From Pseudobutyrivibrio ruminis HUN009 (GTDB lineage: Bacteria > Bacillota > Clostridia > Lachnospirales > Lachnospiraceae), in NCBI RefSeq assembly GCF_000703005.1, contig NZ_JNLH01000001.1, positions 1,228,501-1,292,500 of the forward strand: a DNA stretch of 64,000 nt, written 5' to 3'. The translations under genes were made by a program, and so were the position numbers. Positions 35,112 to 43,376 of the stretch are shown here, in pieces (the first letter of the stretch is position 1; each line of letters opens with the position of its first letter). The notes below the pieces were generated by a model. The model saw only the letters and a list, made by a program, of their open reading frames with translations. It searched no databases and had not been told where the DNA came from.

Positions 35112-35555
35112 ATGGCAGAGAAAACTACCTATTTTGTTTTAAAAGAAAAAGCTGTACCGGAGGTATTGCTAAAGGTTGTGGCTGCTAAAAAGCTTCTAGC
35201 CACAGGAAAATGCGATTCTGTTCAAGATGCGACGGAGTCTGTAGGAATTAGTAGAAGTTCCTTCTATAAGTATAAGGATGACATATTTCCTTTTCATGAG
35301 GACACCAAGGGAAAGACTGTAAATATGGTTATCCAGCTAGAGGATGAGCCAGGTATTTTGTCTAGTGTATTGGATGAGATGGCTCATTTCCATGTAAATA
35401 TTCTTACGATTCATCAGAGTATCCCTGTCGGGGGATTTGCAACTCTTACCATTTCGGTAGACGTTCTTGAAGATTCAGGGGATTTTTCAGATCTAGTTAG
35501 CGCAATTGAAAATGTTAACGGTGTCCATTACGTAAAAATATTAGCAAGGGAGTGA
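35112..35555 (+). CDS. ACT domain protein (PheB/UPF0735 type)
   Basis: A 147-residue protein. An N-terminal helical part with a helix-turn-helix-like segment (DATESVGISRSSFYKYKDDIFPF, about 42-64) precedes an ACT domain from residue 72 (MVIQLEDEPGILSSVLDEMAHFHVNI in part). ACT domains bind amino acids. Family members sit beside homoserine dehydrogenase or chorismate genes, and their activity is not established. It ends 4 bp before hom. A role as amino-acid-responsive regulator of this operon is plausible given the HTH-like segment, but unproven. Confidence 0.85.
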   Translation: MAEKTTYFVLKEKAVPEVLLKVVAAKKLLATGKCDSVQDATESVGISRSSFYKYKDDIFPFHEDTKGKTVNMVIQLEDEPGILSSVLDEMAHFHVNILTIHQSIPVGGFATLTISVDVLEDSGDFSDLVSAIENVNGVHYVKILARE

Positions 35556-35559
35556 CAAC

Positions 35560-36756
35560 ATGAAAGTAGCAATTATGGGATACGGAACTATTGGTTCTGG
35601 TGTAGCAAAAGTTCTTGATACTAACAGTGAAATCATCAAAGAGAGACTTGGTGAGCCACTAGAGCTTAAGTATATTCTTGACCTCAGAGATTTCCCTGGT
35701 GATCCACATGAGGATTGCTTTGTTAAGGATTACAAAGCAATAGCTAAAGACAAAGAAGTAAAAGTTGTTGTTGAAACTATGGGCGGTGTAGAGCCTGCAT
35801 TTACTTTTGTCAAAGCTATGCTTGAAGCTGGCAAATCTGTTACTACATCAAATAAGGCACTTGTAGCGGACAAAGGTGCAGAGTTGATGAAAATAGCTAA
35901 AGTAAATGATGTTAACTTTGTATTTGAAGCTGCAGTAGGTGGCGGTATTCCAATTATTCGTACACTTACAGCTTGTCTTACTGGTGATGTTATCGAGGAG
36001 ATTTCAGCTATTTGTAACGGTACTACAAACTACATGCTTACAAATATGGAGCAGTTTGGTAGTGACTACGATGAAATTTTAGCTGAAGCTCAGTCACTCG
36101 GTTACGCAGAGAAGGATCCAACAGCTGATGTTGAGGGACATGACAGTTGTAGAAAAATTGCTATTCTTACTTCCCTTGTTTCAGGTAAAAATGTAGATTT
36201 TAACGAGATTCCTACAGAAGGAATTAGTAAAATTACTGCAACAGATTTTAAATACGCAAAATCAATGGGATACAGCATAAAGTTGGTTGCTCGTAGCTCA
36301 AAGGTTGGGGATACTTATACATGTCGCGTAGCTCCATTTTTAGTAAAGCCTAGTCAGATGATATACCATGTGGCAGGTGTTATGAATGCAGTATCGGTAC
36401 GTGGAAATATGCTTGGCGAATCTATGTACTACGGCGCAGGTGCTGGTGCTCTACCAACAGCTTCCGCAGTAGTTGGTGATATGGTTTTCCTTGCAAGAAA
36501 TGTAGACAAACATGTTAGAATCGGTTGGTCAGCTGAAAAGCTTGAACTTGCAGATGCTAATGAGCAGAAATATAGATATTTCGTTAGAACTTCAGCTCTT
36601 CAATCAAATATTGAAAATGAATTTGAAAATGTAGAGTATGCAAATTTAGATTTGGATGATGAGACTGGATTTATTACAGCTGAGATGACAGAGCATGAGT
36701 TCAATGAAAGAAAAACTGCTCTAGGCGGTATAATATCCGCAATTAGATTCTATTAA
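35560..36756 (+). CDS. hom: Homoserine dehydrogenase
   Basis: A 398-residue NAD(P)-dependent enzyme reducing aspartate semialdehyde to homoserine, the branch to threonine and methionine. The Rossmann motif GYGTIGSGV lies at residues 6-14, the TSNKALVADKG and AAVGGGIPIIRTL catalytic blocks follow, and YAEKDPTADVEGHD is the homoserine dehydrogenase signature. The last about 70 residues form an ACT-like tail. It is translated 4 bp after the ACT protein and followed by thrH. Confidence 0.96.
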   Translation: MKVAIMGYGTIGSGVAKVLDTNSEIIKERLGEPLELKYILDLRDFPGDPHEDCFVKDYKAIAKDKEVKVVVETMGGVEPAFTFVKAMLEAGKSVTTSNKALVADKGAELMKIAKVNDVNFVFEAAVGGGIPIIRTLTACLTGDVIEEISAICNGTTNYMLTNMEQFGSDYDEILAEAQSLGYAEKDPTADVEGHDSCRKIAILTSLVSGKNVDFNEIPTEGISKITATDFKYAKSMGYSIKLVARSSKVGDTYTCRVAPFLVKPSQMIYHVAGVMNAVSVRGNMLGESMYYGAGAGALPTASAVVGDMVFLARNVDKHVRIGWSAEKLELADANEQKYRYFVRTSALQSNIENEFENVEYANLDLDDETGFITAEMTEHEFNERKTALGGIISAIRFY

Positions 36757-36790
36757 TTATTGCTGCTTGGGACACGATTGGGAGGATATT

Positions 36791-37393
36791 ATGTTTGTTA
36801 CATGTTTGGATTTAGAGGGTGTTTTAGTACCAGAGATTTGGATTGCATTTGCAAAAGCCACAGGAATTCCTGAGCTTGAAAAGACCACAAGAGATGAACC
36901 TGATTATGATAAGCTTATGAATTATCGAATAGGAATTTTAAAAGAACACGGTCTTGGATTAAAAGAGATTCAGGAAACTATTGCAGGTATTGACCCACTT
37001 CCTGGAGCAAAGGAGTTTTTAGATAAGCTTAGAGCGCATGGACAGGTAATTATTATCAGCGATACATTTTCACAGTTTGCAGGACCGCTTATGGAAAAGC
37101 TTGGCATGCCAACTATTTTCTGTAATGAATTAGTAGTTGCAGATGATGGAGAAATCACAGGATACAAGATGAGATGTGAGAAGAGCAAGCTTACCACAGT
37201 TCGTGCTTTACAATCTTGTGGATTTGAAACAATCGCAAGCGGTGATAGCTTCAATGATTTAGCCATGATTGAAGCATCTAAAGCTGGATTTCTTTTTAGA
37301 ACAACAGATGCAATCAAAAAGGATTACCCACAGTATCCTGCATTTGAAGAATATGATGATTTATATGAAGCAATTGTAGAAGCCCAAAAATAG
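36791..37393 (+). CDS. thrH: Bifunctional phosphoserine phosphatase/homoserine phosphotransferase ThrH
   Basis: A 200-residue HAD-superfamily protein. ThrH enzymes transfer phosphate from phosphoserine to homoserine and can stand in for homoserine kinase. Visible are the HAD motif 1 in ThrH form (DLEGVLVPEIW, residues 7-17), motif 2 in IIISDT and motif 4 in ASGDSFNDLAMI. The start is ATG 36791 behind GGAGG. Adjacency to hom supports the homoserine role over a pure serine phosphatase. A terminator overlaps its stop codon. Confidence 0.9.
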   Translation: MFVTCLDLEGVLVPEIWIAFAKATGIPELEKTTRDEPDYDKLMNYRIGILKEHGLGLKEIQETIAGIDPLPGAKEFLDKLRAHGQVIIISDTFSQFAGPLMEKLGMPTIFCNELVVADDGEITGYKMRCEKSKLTTVRALQSCGFETIASGDSFNDLAMIEASKAGFLFRTTDAIKKDYPQYPAFEEYDDLYEAIVEAQK

Positions 37394-37406
37394 GGCTTCT
37401 ATTTTT
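37378..37406 (+). terminator. Rho-independent terminator overlapping the thrH stop
   Basis: Stem AGAAGCCC/GGGCTTCT around the loop containing the TAG, followed by ATTTTT. Confidence 0.85.
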
Positions 37407-37441
37407 GTGTATTTTTTTAGCTATAAATAAGGGGAAAATGG

Positions 37442-37470
37442 TTGATAAAAAGGACTCATTAAACTAAAAT
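37442..37470 (+). promoter_or_regulatory. Promoter of the sulfoquinovosidase-transporter operon
   Basis: TTGATA, 17 bp, TAAAAT, with the predicted start falling within or next to the 37480-37500 operator. Confidence 0.75.
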
Positions 37471-37479
37471 AGGTTTAAA

Positions 37480-37500
37480 TTAATTAAGAGAGTTAATCAA
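37480..37500 (+). promoter_or_regulatory. Operator copy 1, likely for the ROK repressor
   Basis: Half-sites TTAATTAA and TTAATCAA separated by 5 bp (GAGAG), 10 bp after the -10 box. The same arrangement occurs at 42469-42489 in front of the second operon of the cluster. Confidence 0.65.
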
Positions 37501-37545
37501 ATACACAAAGGGGGAATTACTATAGTAGATTACAATAATTTTTCA

Positions 37546-39516
37546 GTGGAAGTTGGATTTGGCGAAAACAACTTCACTATGGATAGAGGTAGCTTTAAAT
37601 ACAAGCAGAAGATTTACTGGAAAGAAAAATGCAAGATAGTTTCGAAACAGAAAACTGAAAATGGCGTTGAAGTAATTCTTTCGGCATCCAGTAAGAATCA
37701 AACATTCAAATTAGTTTTGTCAGAGGATGGCGATAAAAAGGAATTAAGCATGGTTCATCTAGAAGGTAATCATGAGGAAGTGAACAGGTTTTGGCTTACA
37801 TTTCCTACCAACAGTAAGGAGCATATTTACGGCTGCGGAGAAACATATTCAGAGTTTGATTTGAAAGGACAAAATGTAAGGATTTGGGTTGCCGAGCATC
37901 AGAATGCAAATCGTATTTCAAAAAAGATTATCAAAGAAAAGATAAGAGGGAAACGTCCTAATAAAAAGCTTAAATTTGATAAATACGAATCGTATTATGT
38001 TCAGCCTACATTTATTTCATCTGATAAGTATTACATTCATGTTGATATGAATGCATATGGTGAATTTGATTTCACAAAGCCTGATTCTATTACTCTTTAC
38101 ACCCAGGAACTTCCTCATATATATAGTGAAAAAGCAGATAGTTTTGTGGAGTTATCAGAAAAGCTTACATCTCTTCTTGGAAGACAGCGTAAACTACCTG
38201 ACTGGGTTTATGACGGTGGCATAATCGCTATGCAAGACTGGGTGAAGGATGGAGACAAAGTTGTAGAAGGTCATGATGGCTGTGGCAATATTGATCGTAA
38301 GCTTAAGGAATTAGATGAGGCTGGCGCAAAGGTTGTAGGTGTTTGGTGCCAAGACTGGTGTGGATGTAGATGTACTGGATTTGGTTATCAGGTAATGTGG
38401 AACTGGAGATATAGTGAGGAGCAATATCCAAATCTTCCAGACAAAATAAAAGAGTGGAAATCCAAAGGCGTTCGCTTCCTGGGATACATTAATCCTTTCA
38501 TTGCTCTTGAAAAAGACATATATCAGGAAGCCAAAGAAAAGGGGTACTGCGTTAAAAATAAAAATGGGGAAGATTATTTAGTTACTATTACCACTTTTCC
38601 GGCAGCGATGGTTGATTTCACAAATCCAGCAGCCTATGAATGGTACAAAAGTCTTATAAAGGAAAACATGATTGGTATAGGCATGGGCGGATGGATGGCA
38701 GATTTTGGAGAATATCTTCCAGATGATGCAGTGTTATTCAACGGAGATGCAAAATTTCTCCATAACAGCTGGCCTGCTATATGGGCAAAGCTTAATCGAG
38801 AGGCGATAGAAGAGTGCGGTGCCCAAGATGAAGTTTTCTTTTTCACTAGAGCAGGATACACAGGAACGGTTAAGGATTCAGCGATGATGTGGACAGGAGA
38901 CCAGCATGTGGATTGGTCAATCGATGATGGAATGCCATCGGTAATACCTGCAACATTATCTCTGGCCATGTCAGGATTTGGCATATCTCATTCAGATGTT
39001 GGTGGTTACACCACTATCATGCACATGCGCCGCTCCGAGGAATTGCTTATGCGATGGGAGGAAATGAATGTTTTCTCTCCATTGTATAGATTTCATGAAG
39101 GCAATCAGCCGGGAAATAATGTTCAGTTTAATGATGACAAAGAGCTGTTGGCTCATTTAGCTAAGTGTACAAAATGGCATTCAGCATTGGCTGATTATTT
39201 AAAGGGGTTAGTAAGTCAGACTACTGAAAAAGGTACACCGGTGATGAGACCGATTTTTTATCACTATGATGAGCCATGGGCATATAGTGAAACAACAGAA
39301 TATCTTTTGGGAAGAGATATTCTTGTTGCACCTGTTCTTAAAGCGGGGGCTAAAGGCAGGAACGTAACTTTACCGGATGATACATGGGTTCACTTATTCA
39401 CAGGGGAAGAATATAAAAAAGGAACCGTGTACGTGGATGCTGAAATAGGACAGCCACCGGTATTTGTTAGAAAAGAATCATCGGATTTAGATTTTTTGAG
39501 GGGGATAATTAAATAA
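37546..39516 (+). CDS. sftG: GH31 sulfoquinovosidase (YihQ/SftG type)
   Basis: At least 656 residues, glycoside hydrolase family 31. The nucleophile is D386 (MADFGEYLP) and the acid/base D452 (TGDQHVDWS). Distances between key residues match E. coli YihQ as I recall it. Of the sulfonate pocket set Q262, Q288, R301, W304, Y508, this protein has Q230, Q269, W285 and Y488, but Gln at 282 in place of the Arg. It should release sulfoquinovose from sulfoquinovosyl glycerol. There is no signal peptide, so it is cytoplasmic. No ATG start exists: GTG 37546 has no ribosome binding site, while an in-frame ATA at 37522 sits 7 bp after AAGGGGG and would add eight residues. The downstream sulfosugar genes support the assignment. 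Confidence 0.88.
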   Translation: MEVGFGENNFTMDRGSFKYKQKIYWKEKCKIVSKQKTENGVEVILSASSKNQTFKLVLSEDGDKKELSMVHLEGNHEEVNRFWLTFPTNSKEHIYGCGETYSEFDLKGQNVRIWVAEHQNANRISKKIIKEKIRGKRPNKKLKFDKYESYYVQPTFISSDKYYIHVDMNAYGEFDFTKPDSITLYTQELPHIYSEKADSFVELSEKLTSLLGRQRKLPDWVYDGGIIAMQDWVKDGDKVVEGHDGCGNIDRKLKELDEAGAKVVGVWCQDWCGCRCTGFGYQVMWNWRYSEEQYPNLPDKIKEWKSKGVRFLGYINPFIALEKDIYQEAKEKGYCVKNKNGEDYLVTITTFPAAMVDFTNPAAYEWYKSLIKENMIGIGMGGWMADFGEYLPDDAVLFNGDAKFLHNSWPAIWAKLNREAIEECGAQDEVFFFTRAGYTGTVKDSAMMWTGDQHVDWSIDDGMPSVIPATLSLAMSGFGISHSDVGGYTTIMHMRRSEELLMRWEEMNVFSPLYRFHEGNQPGNNVQFNDDKELLAHLAKCTKWHSALADYLKGLVSQTTEKGTPVMRPIFYHYDEPWAYSETTEYLLGRDILVAPVLKAGAKGRNVTLPDDTWVHLFTGEEYKKGTVYVDAEIGQPPVFVRKESSDLDFLRGIIK

Positions 39517-39535
39517 GGTTTAGGAGGTTTTTACT

Positions 39536-41005
39536 ATGGGGAAAAACAGGGAGAATAGTTTCCTAGCAAAATGCTCTTATGGTTTTGCAGACATCTATGG
39601 CGGTGGTGCATTTGTAGTTATCAGTACTTTTTTTACAGTATTTCTAACAAAAGCACTTGGCATGTCACCAGCGCTAGCAGGAACAATTCCGTTGATTGGA
39701 AAAGTATGGGACGCTATCACAGATCCTATTATGGGAAACATTGTTGATAGAACCAGCTCCAGATTTGGTGCCAAAAGATTCTATATCTTGTTGGGAAGCA
39801 TTATTTCTGCAATTACATTTTTGTTATTGTGGACAAGTGTTGGCGGCCAAAGCACTGGTGGCCAGTACGCATATTATGTATTGATGTATATGCTTTTCTC
39901 AACTGGTTTTACTATTGTTATGGTTCCATATAATGGCCTTTTGCCAGATATGGTTGATGACTATGTAAAACGTGGAAGCTTTTCCGGTATCAGAACAGTC
40001 TTTTCTAGTTTGGGCGCCATAATTGCTGGTTTGGTTCCAACGATTATCATTAAGGATAACACAAATGCTTCTCAGTATTTTTTAGTTGCTGTTATTTTTT
40101 CAATCATATTCTTTGTGGTTATCTTGCTTACATTTTTAGGAACATGGGAAAGAGAGAAAGAACCTGTAAATGTTCCATTAAAGAAGAGCCTTGTTCAGTC
40201 TTTTACAGTATATAAAAGCTTTTCATTTAAACTGTTTATCTGCATATTCTTAGCAGGTCAAGGTGCAGCGGATTTCGTCACAGGACTTGCTGTATATTAC
40301 GTTGATGATGTTTTGAACGCATACTCGGGTGGTCGTTTTACTATCATGATGGGAGTGCTTTTGCTTGCACAATTTTCTGGCACTATAATTTTTTCAATTG
40401 TAATGCCACGTACATCAAAGAAATTCCCAATTTTGGTAGGATTTCCAGTCAGAATATTGGCAACGATAGCATTGCTCTTCTTCTCATATGAGGGGGCACC
40501 ATTTGCAATCATTTTGGTTCTATCATTCATCATTGGTCTTGGTATGGCAGCATCATCGGTTAGCATTTATGCAATTCTATCTGATATGGCAGATGTAGAT
40601 GAATTAATCACATCTATCAGCAGGCCAGGAATCGTTTCTGGAATGGCTACATTCATCAGAAAAATAGCAACTGGTCTTAGCTCAACAATCATTGGTTTGT
40701 TGCTTATGATGATAGGATACGACGAGACATTAGCTTCGGATAAGCTTCGCCAGGCTGCATCAACACAGGCAGGCATTACCCAGCTATACGTGTGGGCACC
40801 AATTGTCCTTATGGTTCTTACCATCATATTTGCAATCATATTCCCAATGAACAAAAGGGAGTTTGATATTGTGAAAAAAGAAATCGCAAGAAGAAAAGGT
40901 GAAGATAGCAGCAAGGCTACAGATGAAGAAATAAAAGTCTGCGAGAAAGTAACAGGCTTTAAATATAATGAGCTTTGGAAGAAGGAAAATGCTGTAAAAC
41001 TGTAA
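39536..41005 (+). CDS. GPH-family sugar:cation symporter (putative sulfoquinovose/SQ-glycerol importer)
   Basis: A 489-residue, 12-TM transporter of the glycoside-pentoside-hexuronide family (MelB/YihO/YihP relatives). Typical blocks are GKVWDAITDPIMGNIVDRT near residue 55 and the ISDMADVDEL-like stretch (LSDMADVDELIT) near 350. A charged cytoplasmic tail follows TM12. E. coli uses GPH proteins YihO and YihP for sulfoquinovose traffic, and this gene lies 19 bp after the GH31 gene. Import of the sulfosugar or its glyceryl glycoside is therefore the best guess; the cargo is inferred from context. Confidence 0.82.
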   Translation: MGKNRENSFLAKCSYGFADIYGGGAFVVISTFFTVFLTKALGMSPALAGTIPLIGKVWDAITDPIMGNIVDRTSSRFGAKRFYILLGSIISAITFLLLWTSVGGQSTGGQYAYYVLMYMLFSTGFTIVMVPYNGLLPDMVDDYVKRGSFSGIRTVFSSLGAIIAGLVPTIIIKDNTNASQYFLVAVIFSIIFFVVILLTFLGTWEREKEPVNVPLKKSLVQSFTVYKSFSFKLFICIFLAGQGAADFVTGLAVYYVDDVLNAYSGGRFTIMMGVLLLAQFSGTIIFSIVMPRTSKKFPILVGFPVRILATIALLFFSYEGAPFAIILVLSFIIGLGMAASSVSIYAILSDMADVDELITSISRPGIVSGMATFIRKIATGLSSTIIGLLLMMIGYDETLASDKLRQAASTQAGITQLYVWAPIVLMVLTIIFAIIFPMNKREFDIVKKEIARRKGEDSSKATDEEIKVCEKVTGFKYNELWKKENAVKL

Positions 41006-41033
41006 TATAGATACAGCAGATTTGGGGGAAATA

Positions 41034-42443
41034 ATGAATACAAGAAAAAGGCTGTTTTCACTATGTCTGGGACCAATTCTATTTCTATTGGTTTCATTAG
41101 GCTTAGGGAAAAGTGGCTTTATGAATTACACGGCAGCTAAAGGCTTGGGAACAGCACTTTGGATGATATATTGGTGGGTAACTCGTCCGGTGGATATCAC
41201 AGTTACAGCTTTGCTGCCTGGGGTTATAAATGCAATATTCAATATTGTACCAATGGAAGATGTTATTAGTCAGTATGCGTCAAGCAGTATCATTCTGATA
41301 TTTGGCTCCTGCCTTTTAACGGCACCTTGGTCTCAGATTGGTTTGGATAAAAGAATATCGCTAAAGGCGCTGACATTAATAGGTCCATCTATGAAATCAC
41401 AGATTACAGTGTGGCTACTTGCAGCTGTAGTGCTTTCAAATATGATGCCAAATGTTGTTGTAGTAGCAATATTTACACCAATAGCTGTGTCTATGCTTGC
41501 AGCAGCTGGATACAAGGATATAAAAAATTGCGAAGTCGCTACTCCGATCTTATGTGCGATAGCATGGGGCTCTCAGGTAGGTGGCGCAGGCACGCCATTA
41601 GGCGGCGCCATGAACATCACGGCAATTTCTTTTATAGAAGAATACACTGGCCAAGAGTTTATGTATGTAGATTGGCTAATAAATATGCTTCCATACACTG
41701 TCGTTGCAACGGCAGTTGTGTTAGTGGCAATGCTGTTGCAACCACTTAAAACAGATTCTCTTTCAGGAACGAAGGAGTATTTTGAAAAGTGCTACGCCCA
41801 ATTGGGCCCAATGAAAAAGGATGAGAAAGTAAGTCTAATTCTCTTTATAGCGGCAATGGTTGGTTCATTTATCAGACCGTTATATGCAGATATTCTTCCA
41901 GGACTTGTGCCAGCATACCTATTTTTAATACTTGGATTTTTAAACTTTGTAATAGTATCAGCGGAAAATAAGGAGATGCTTCTCACTTGGGATAGAGCGC
42001 AGCAAGAAGTTATGTGGGGCATGCTTCTTCTATTTGCAGGAGGTCTTGCTTTAGGGCAGATTCTTACAGGTTCTGGAGCAAACGATACAATTGCAAATCT
42101 TATTGCGTCCTTGCAACTTGCAGGAGGATTCGAAACTATCGCTATATTTGCAATCTTTGCATGTGTGGTTTCTGAGATGACAAACAGTACGGTATCCGCG
42201 GCTGTTACATTACCAATAGTTATAGGAGTAATTAGCAAGCTGGGACTCAACCCATTGCCTTATGTTTTTGCAACAGCAATGGCTATGAATTATGAGTCAC
42301 TTCTTCCAGTATCAGTAAGGGCAATATCAGTATCTTACGGACTCGATCCAGCAAAGCTTATGAGAAAAGGATTGCCGGTTACAGTGCTGAGAATGATGAC
42401 TGCGATAATAGTTGGATTTATTTCTGTGATAATCCTTGATTAA
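41034..42443 (+). CDS. SLC13/DASS family anion transporter (candidate sulfonate exporter or importer)
   Basis: A 469-residue membrane protein of the divalent anion:Na+ symporter family (CitT/SLC13), with the two characteristic hairpin motifs: the first around SNMMPNVVVVAIFTPIA and the second around SEMTNSTVSAAVTLPI, the SNT-like substrate site. The start is ATG 41034 after GGGGGAA. It overlaps no other gene and is third in the operon. In this locus the expected anionic end products are dihydroxypropanesulfonate or sulfolactate, so export of one of these is plausible. Uptake of a dicarboxylate or sulfonate cannot be excluded. Confidence 0.8.
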   Translation: MNTRKRLFSLCLGPILFLLVSLGLGKSGFMNYTAAKGLGTALWMIYWWVTRPVDITVTALLPGVINAIFNIVPMEDVISQYASSSIILIFGSCLLTAPWSQIGLDKRISLKALTLIGPSMKSQITVWLLAAVVLSNMMPNVVVVAIFTPIAVSMLAAAGYKDIKNCEVATPILCAIAWGSQVGGAGTPLGGAMNITAISFIEEYTGQEFMYVDWLINMLPYTVVATAVVLVAMLLQPLKTDSLSGTKEYFEKCYAQLGPMKKDEKVSLILFIAAMVGSFIRPLYADILPGLVPAYLFLILGFLNFVIVSAENKEMLLTWDRAQQEVMWGMLLLFAGGLALGQILTGSGANDTIANLIASLQLAGGFETIAIFAIFACVVSEMTNSTVSAAVTLPIVIGVISKLGLNPLPYVFATAMAMNYESLLPVSVRAISVSYGLDPAKLMRKGLPVTVLRMMTAIIVGFISVIILD

Positions 42444-42463
42444 AAAAGATAAAGAGTTATTAT
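42436..42463 (+). promoter_or_regulatory. Promoter of the transaldolase operon
   Basis: TTGATT, 16 bp, TATTAT (an overlapping TATAAT at 42461 would give 19 bp). The -35 lies at the end of the transporter gene. Confidence 0.6.
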
Positions 42464-42468
42464 AATAA

Positions 42469-42489
42469 TTAATTAAAAGCGTTAATTAA
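42469..42489 (+). promoter_or_regulatory. Operator copy 2, likely for the ROK repressor
   Basis: Two TTAATTAA half-sites 5 bp apart (AAGCG), placed just downstream of the -10, exactly as in copy 1 at 37480-37500. Identity with copy 1 extends into the following AAAT. Confidence 0.65.
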
Positions 42490-42512
42490 ATGCAAATTGG
42501 GAGGTAATTAAA

Positions 42513-43196
42513 ATGAAATTTTTCTTAGACAGTGCGAAACTCGATGAAATCAAATATGCGTACAACACATTTGGAATTGATGGAGTAACAACAAATCCAC
42601 GCCACATTATGTTAAGTGGTAAGCCATTTATGACAGCAATCACAGATATTGCTAATTGGATTAAAGAAGAGGGATTAGAAGGAGTTGATAAATTCCCAGT
42701 ATCAGTAGAAATTAATCCACATCTTACAGACACAGAAGAGATGCTTAAGATGGCTCGCGAAGTTGCAAAGATTAGTCCAAACTTTGTAATCAAGATTCCA
42801 GCAATTGAATCTGGTATTGCAGCAGCTCGCATTCTTGAAAAAGAGGGAATTCGCACAAATGTAACTCTTGTATTTTCACCAGCACAGGCAATACTTCCAG
42901 CAAAGAATGGTTCACTTTTTGTTTCACCATTCATCGGATGGAAGGAAGCAAACGGTGAAGATTGCAAGCAATATATCAAAGATATCGTAGATATTTACAA
43001 GAACTATGGTTACTACGGTAAAACAGAAATCATTTGCGCAGCTATCCGTACACCAAAGCAAATTGCTGACTGCGCCGTAGCAGGTGCCGACATCGTAACT
43101 ACAGGCCTAGCAGTATATCAGGATTGCATGAAGCATGCATACACAACCCAGGGCCTTGGTACATTCTGTGATGCCTGGGATGCGACTGCTAAATGA
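42513..43196 (+). CDS. sftT: Transaldolase family protein, 6-deoxy-6-sulfofructose transaldolase (SftT)
   Basis: A 227-residue short transaldolase/fructose-6-phosphate aldolase-like TIM barrel. It has FFLDSAKLDEI and GVTTNP at the N-terminus, the Schiff-base Lys at K94 (FVIKIPA), and NVTLVFSPAQA after the barrel centre. In the transaldolase pathway of sulfoglycolysis this enzyme moves dihydroxyacetone from 6-deoxy-6-sulfofructose to glyceraldehyde-3-phosphate, giving fructose-6-phosphate and sulfolactaldehyde. Context (sulfoquinovosidase, SLA reductase) supports this over an ordinary TalB-like role. Its last codons are the first bases of a 75-bp tandem repeat. Confidence 0.87.
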   Translation: MKFFLDSAKLDEIKYAYNTFGIDGVTTNPRHIMLSGKPFMTAITDIANWIKEEGLEGVDKFPVSVEINPHLTDTEEMLKMAREVAKISPNFVIKIPAIESGIAAARILEKEGIRTNVTLVFSPAQAILPAKNGSLFVSPFIGWKEANGEDCKQYIKDIVDIYKNYGYYGKTEIICAAIRTPKQIADCAVAGADIVTTGLAVYQDCMKHAYTTQGLGTFCDAWDATAK

Positions 43197-43332
43197 CGAA
43201 CGAAGTGAAGTTATTTAGTAGTCTAGCAGGAAGCTGCGAAGCAGACCCTGCATTAATCGACTGCTAAATAGCGAGAGAAACGAAGCTATTTAGTAGTCTA
43301 GCAGGAAGCTGCGAAGCAGACCCTGCATTACG
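43183..43332 (+). repeat. Two tandem 75-bp repeats, beginning inside the sftT 3' end
   Basis: Unit 1 is 43183-43257 and unit 2 is 43258-43332. The first about 35 bp vary, and the last about 40 bp (from ATTTAGTAGTCTAG onward) are identical. Each unit folds as two hairpins: CTGCTAAAT.../...ATTTAGTAG, and GCAGG...CCTGC with an inner GCTGC/GCAG. The changes in the first hairpin keep pairing. A decayed third copy may follow (GTAGTCTAGGTGGAAG near 43345). Codons ACT-GCT-AAA and the stop of sftT are part of unit 1. Confidence 0.85.
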
Positions 43333-43376
43333 TAACAGCAGTCGTAGTCTAGGTGGAAGGACGGAATGGAGAGGAT

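Noticed and set aside
40567..41097. 176-codon open frame on the - strand opposite the two transporter genes
   Set aside because: Antisense shadow of membrane-protein codons with no ribosome binding site. Both + strand genes are clear.
43183..43332. CRISPR array or insertion sequence end
   Set aside because: Only two adjoining units without unique spacers between identical repeats, and no cas or transposase gene. It is better described as tandem hairpin repeats.
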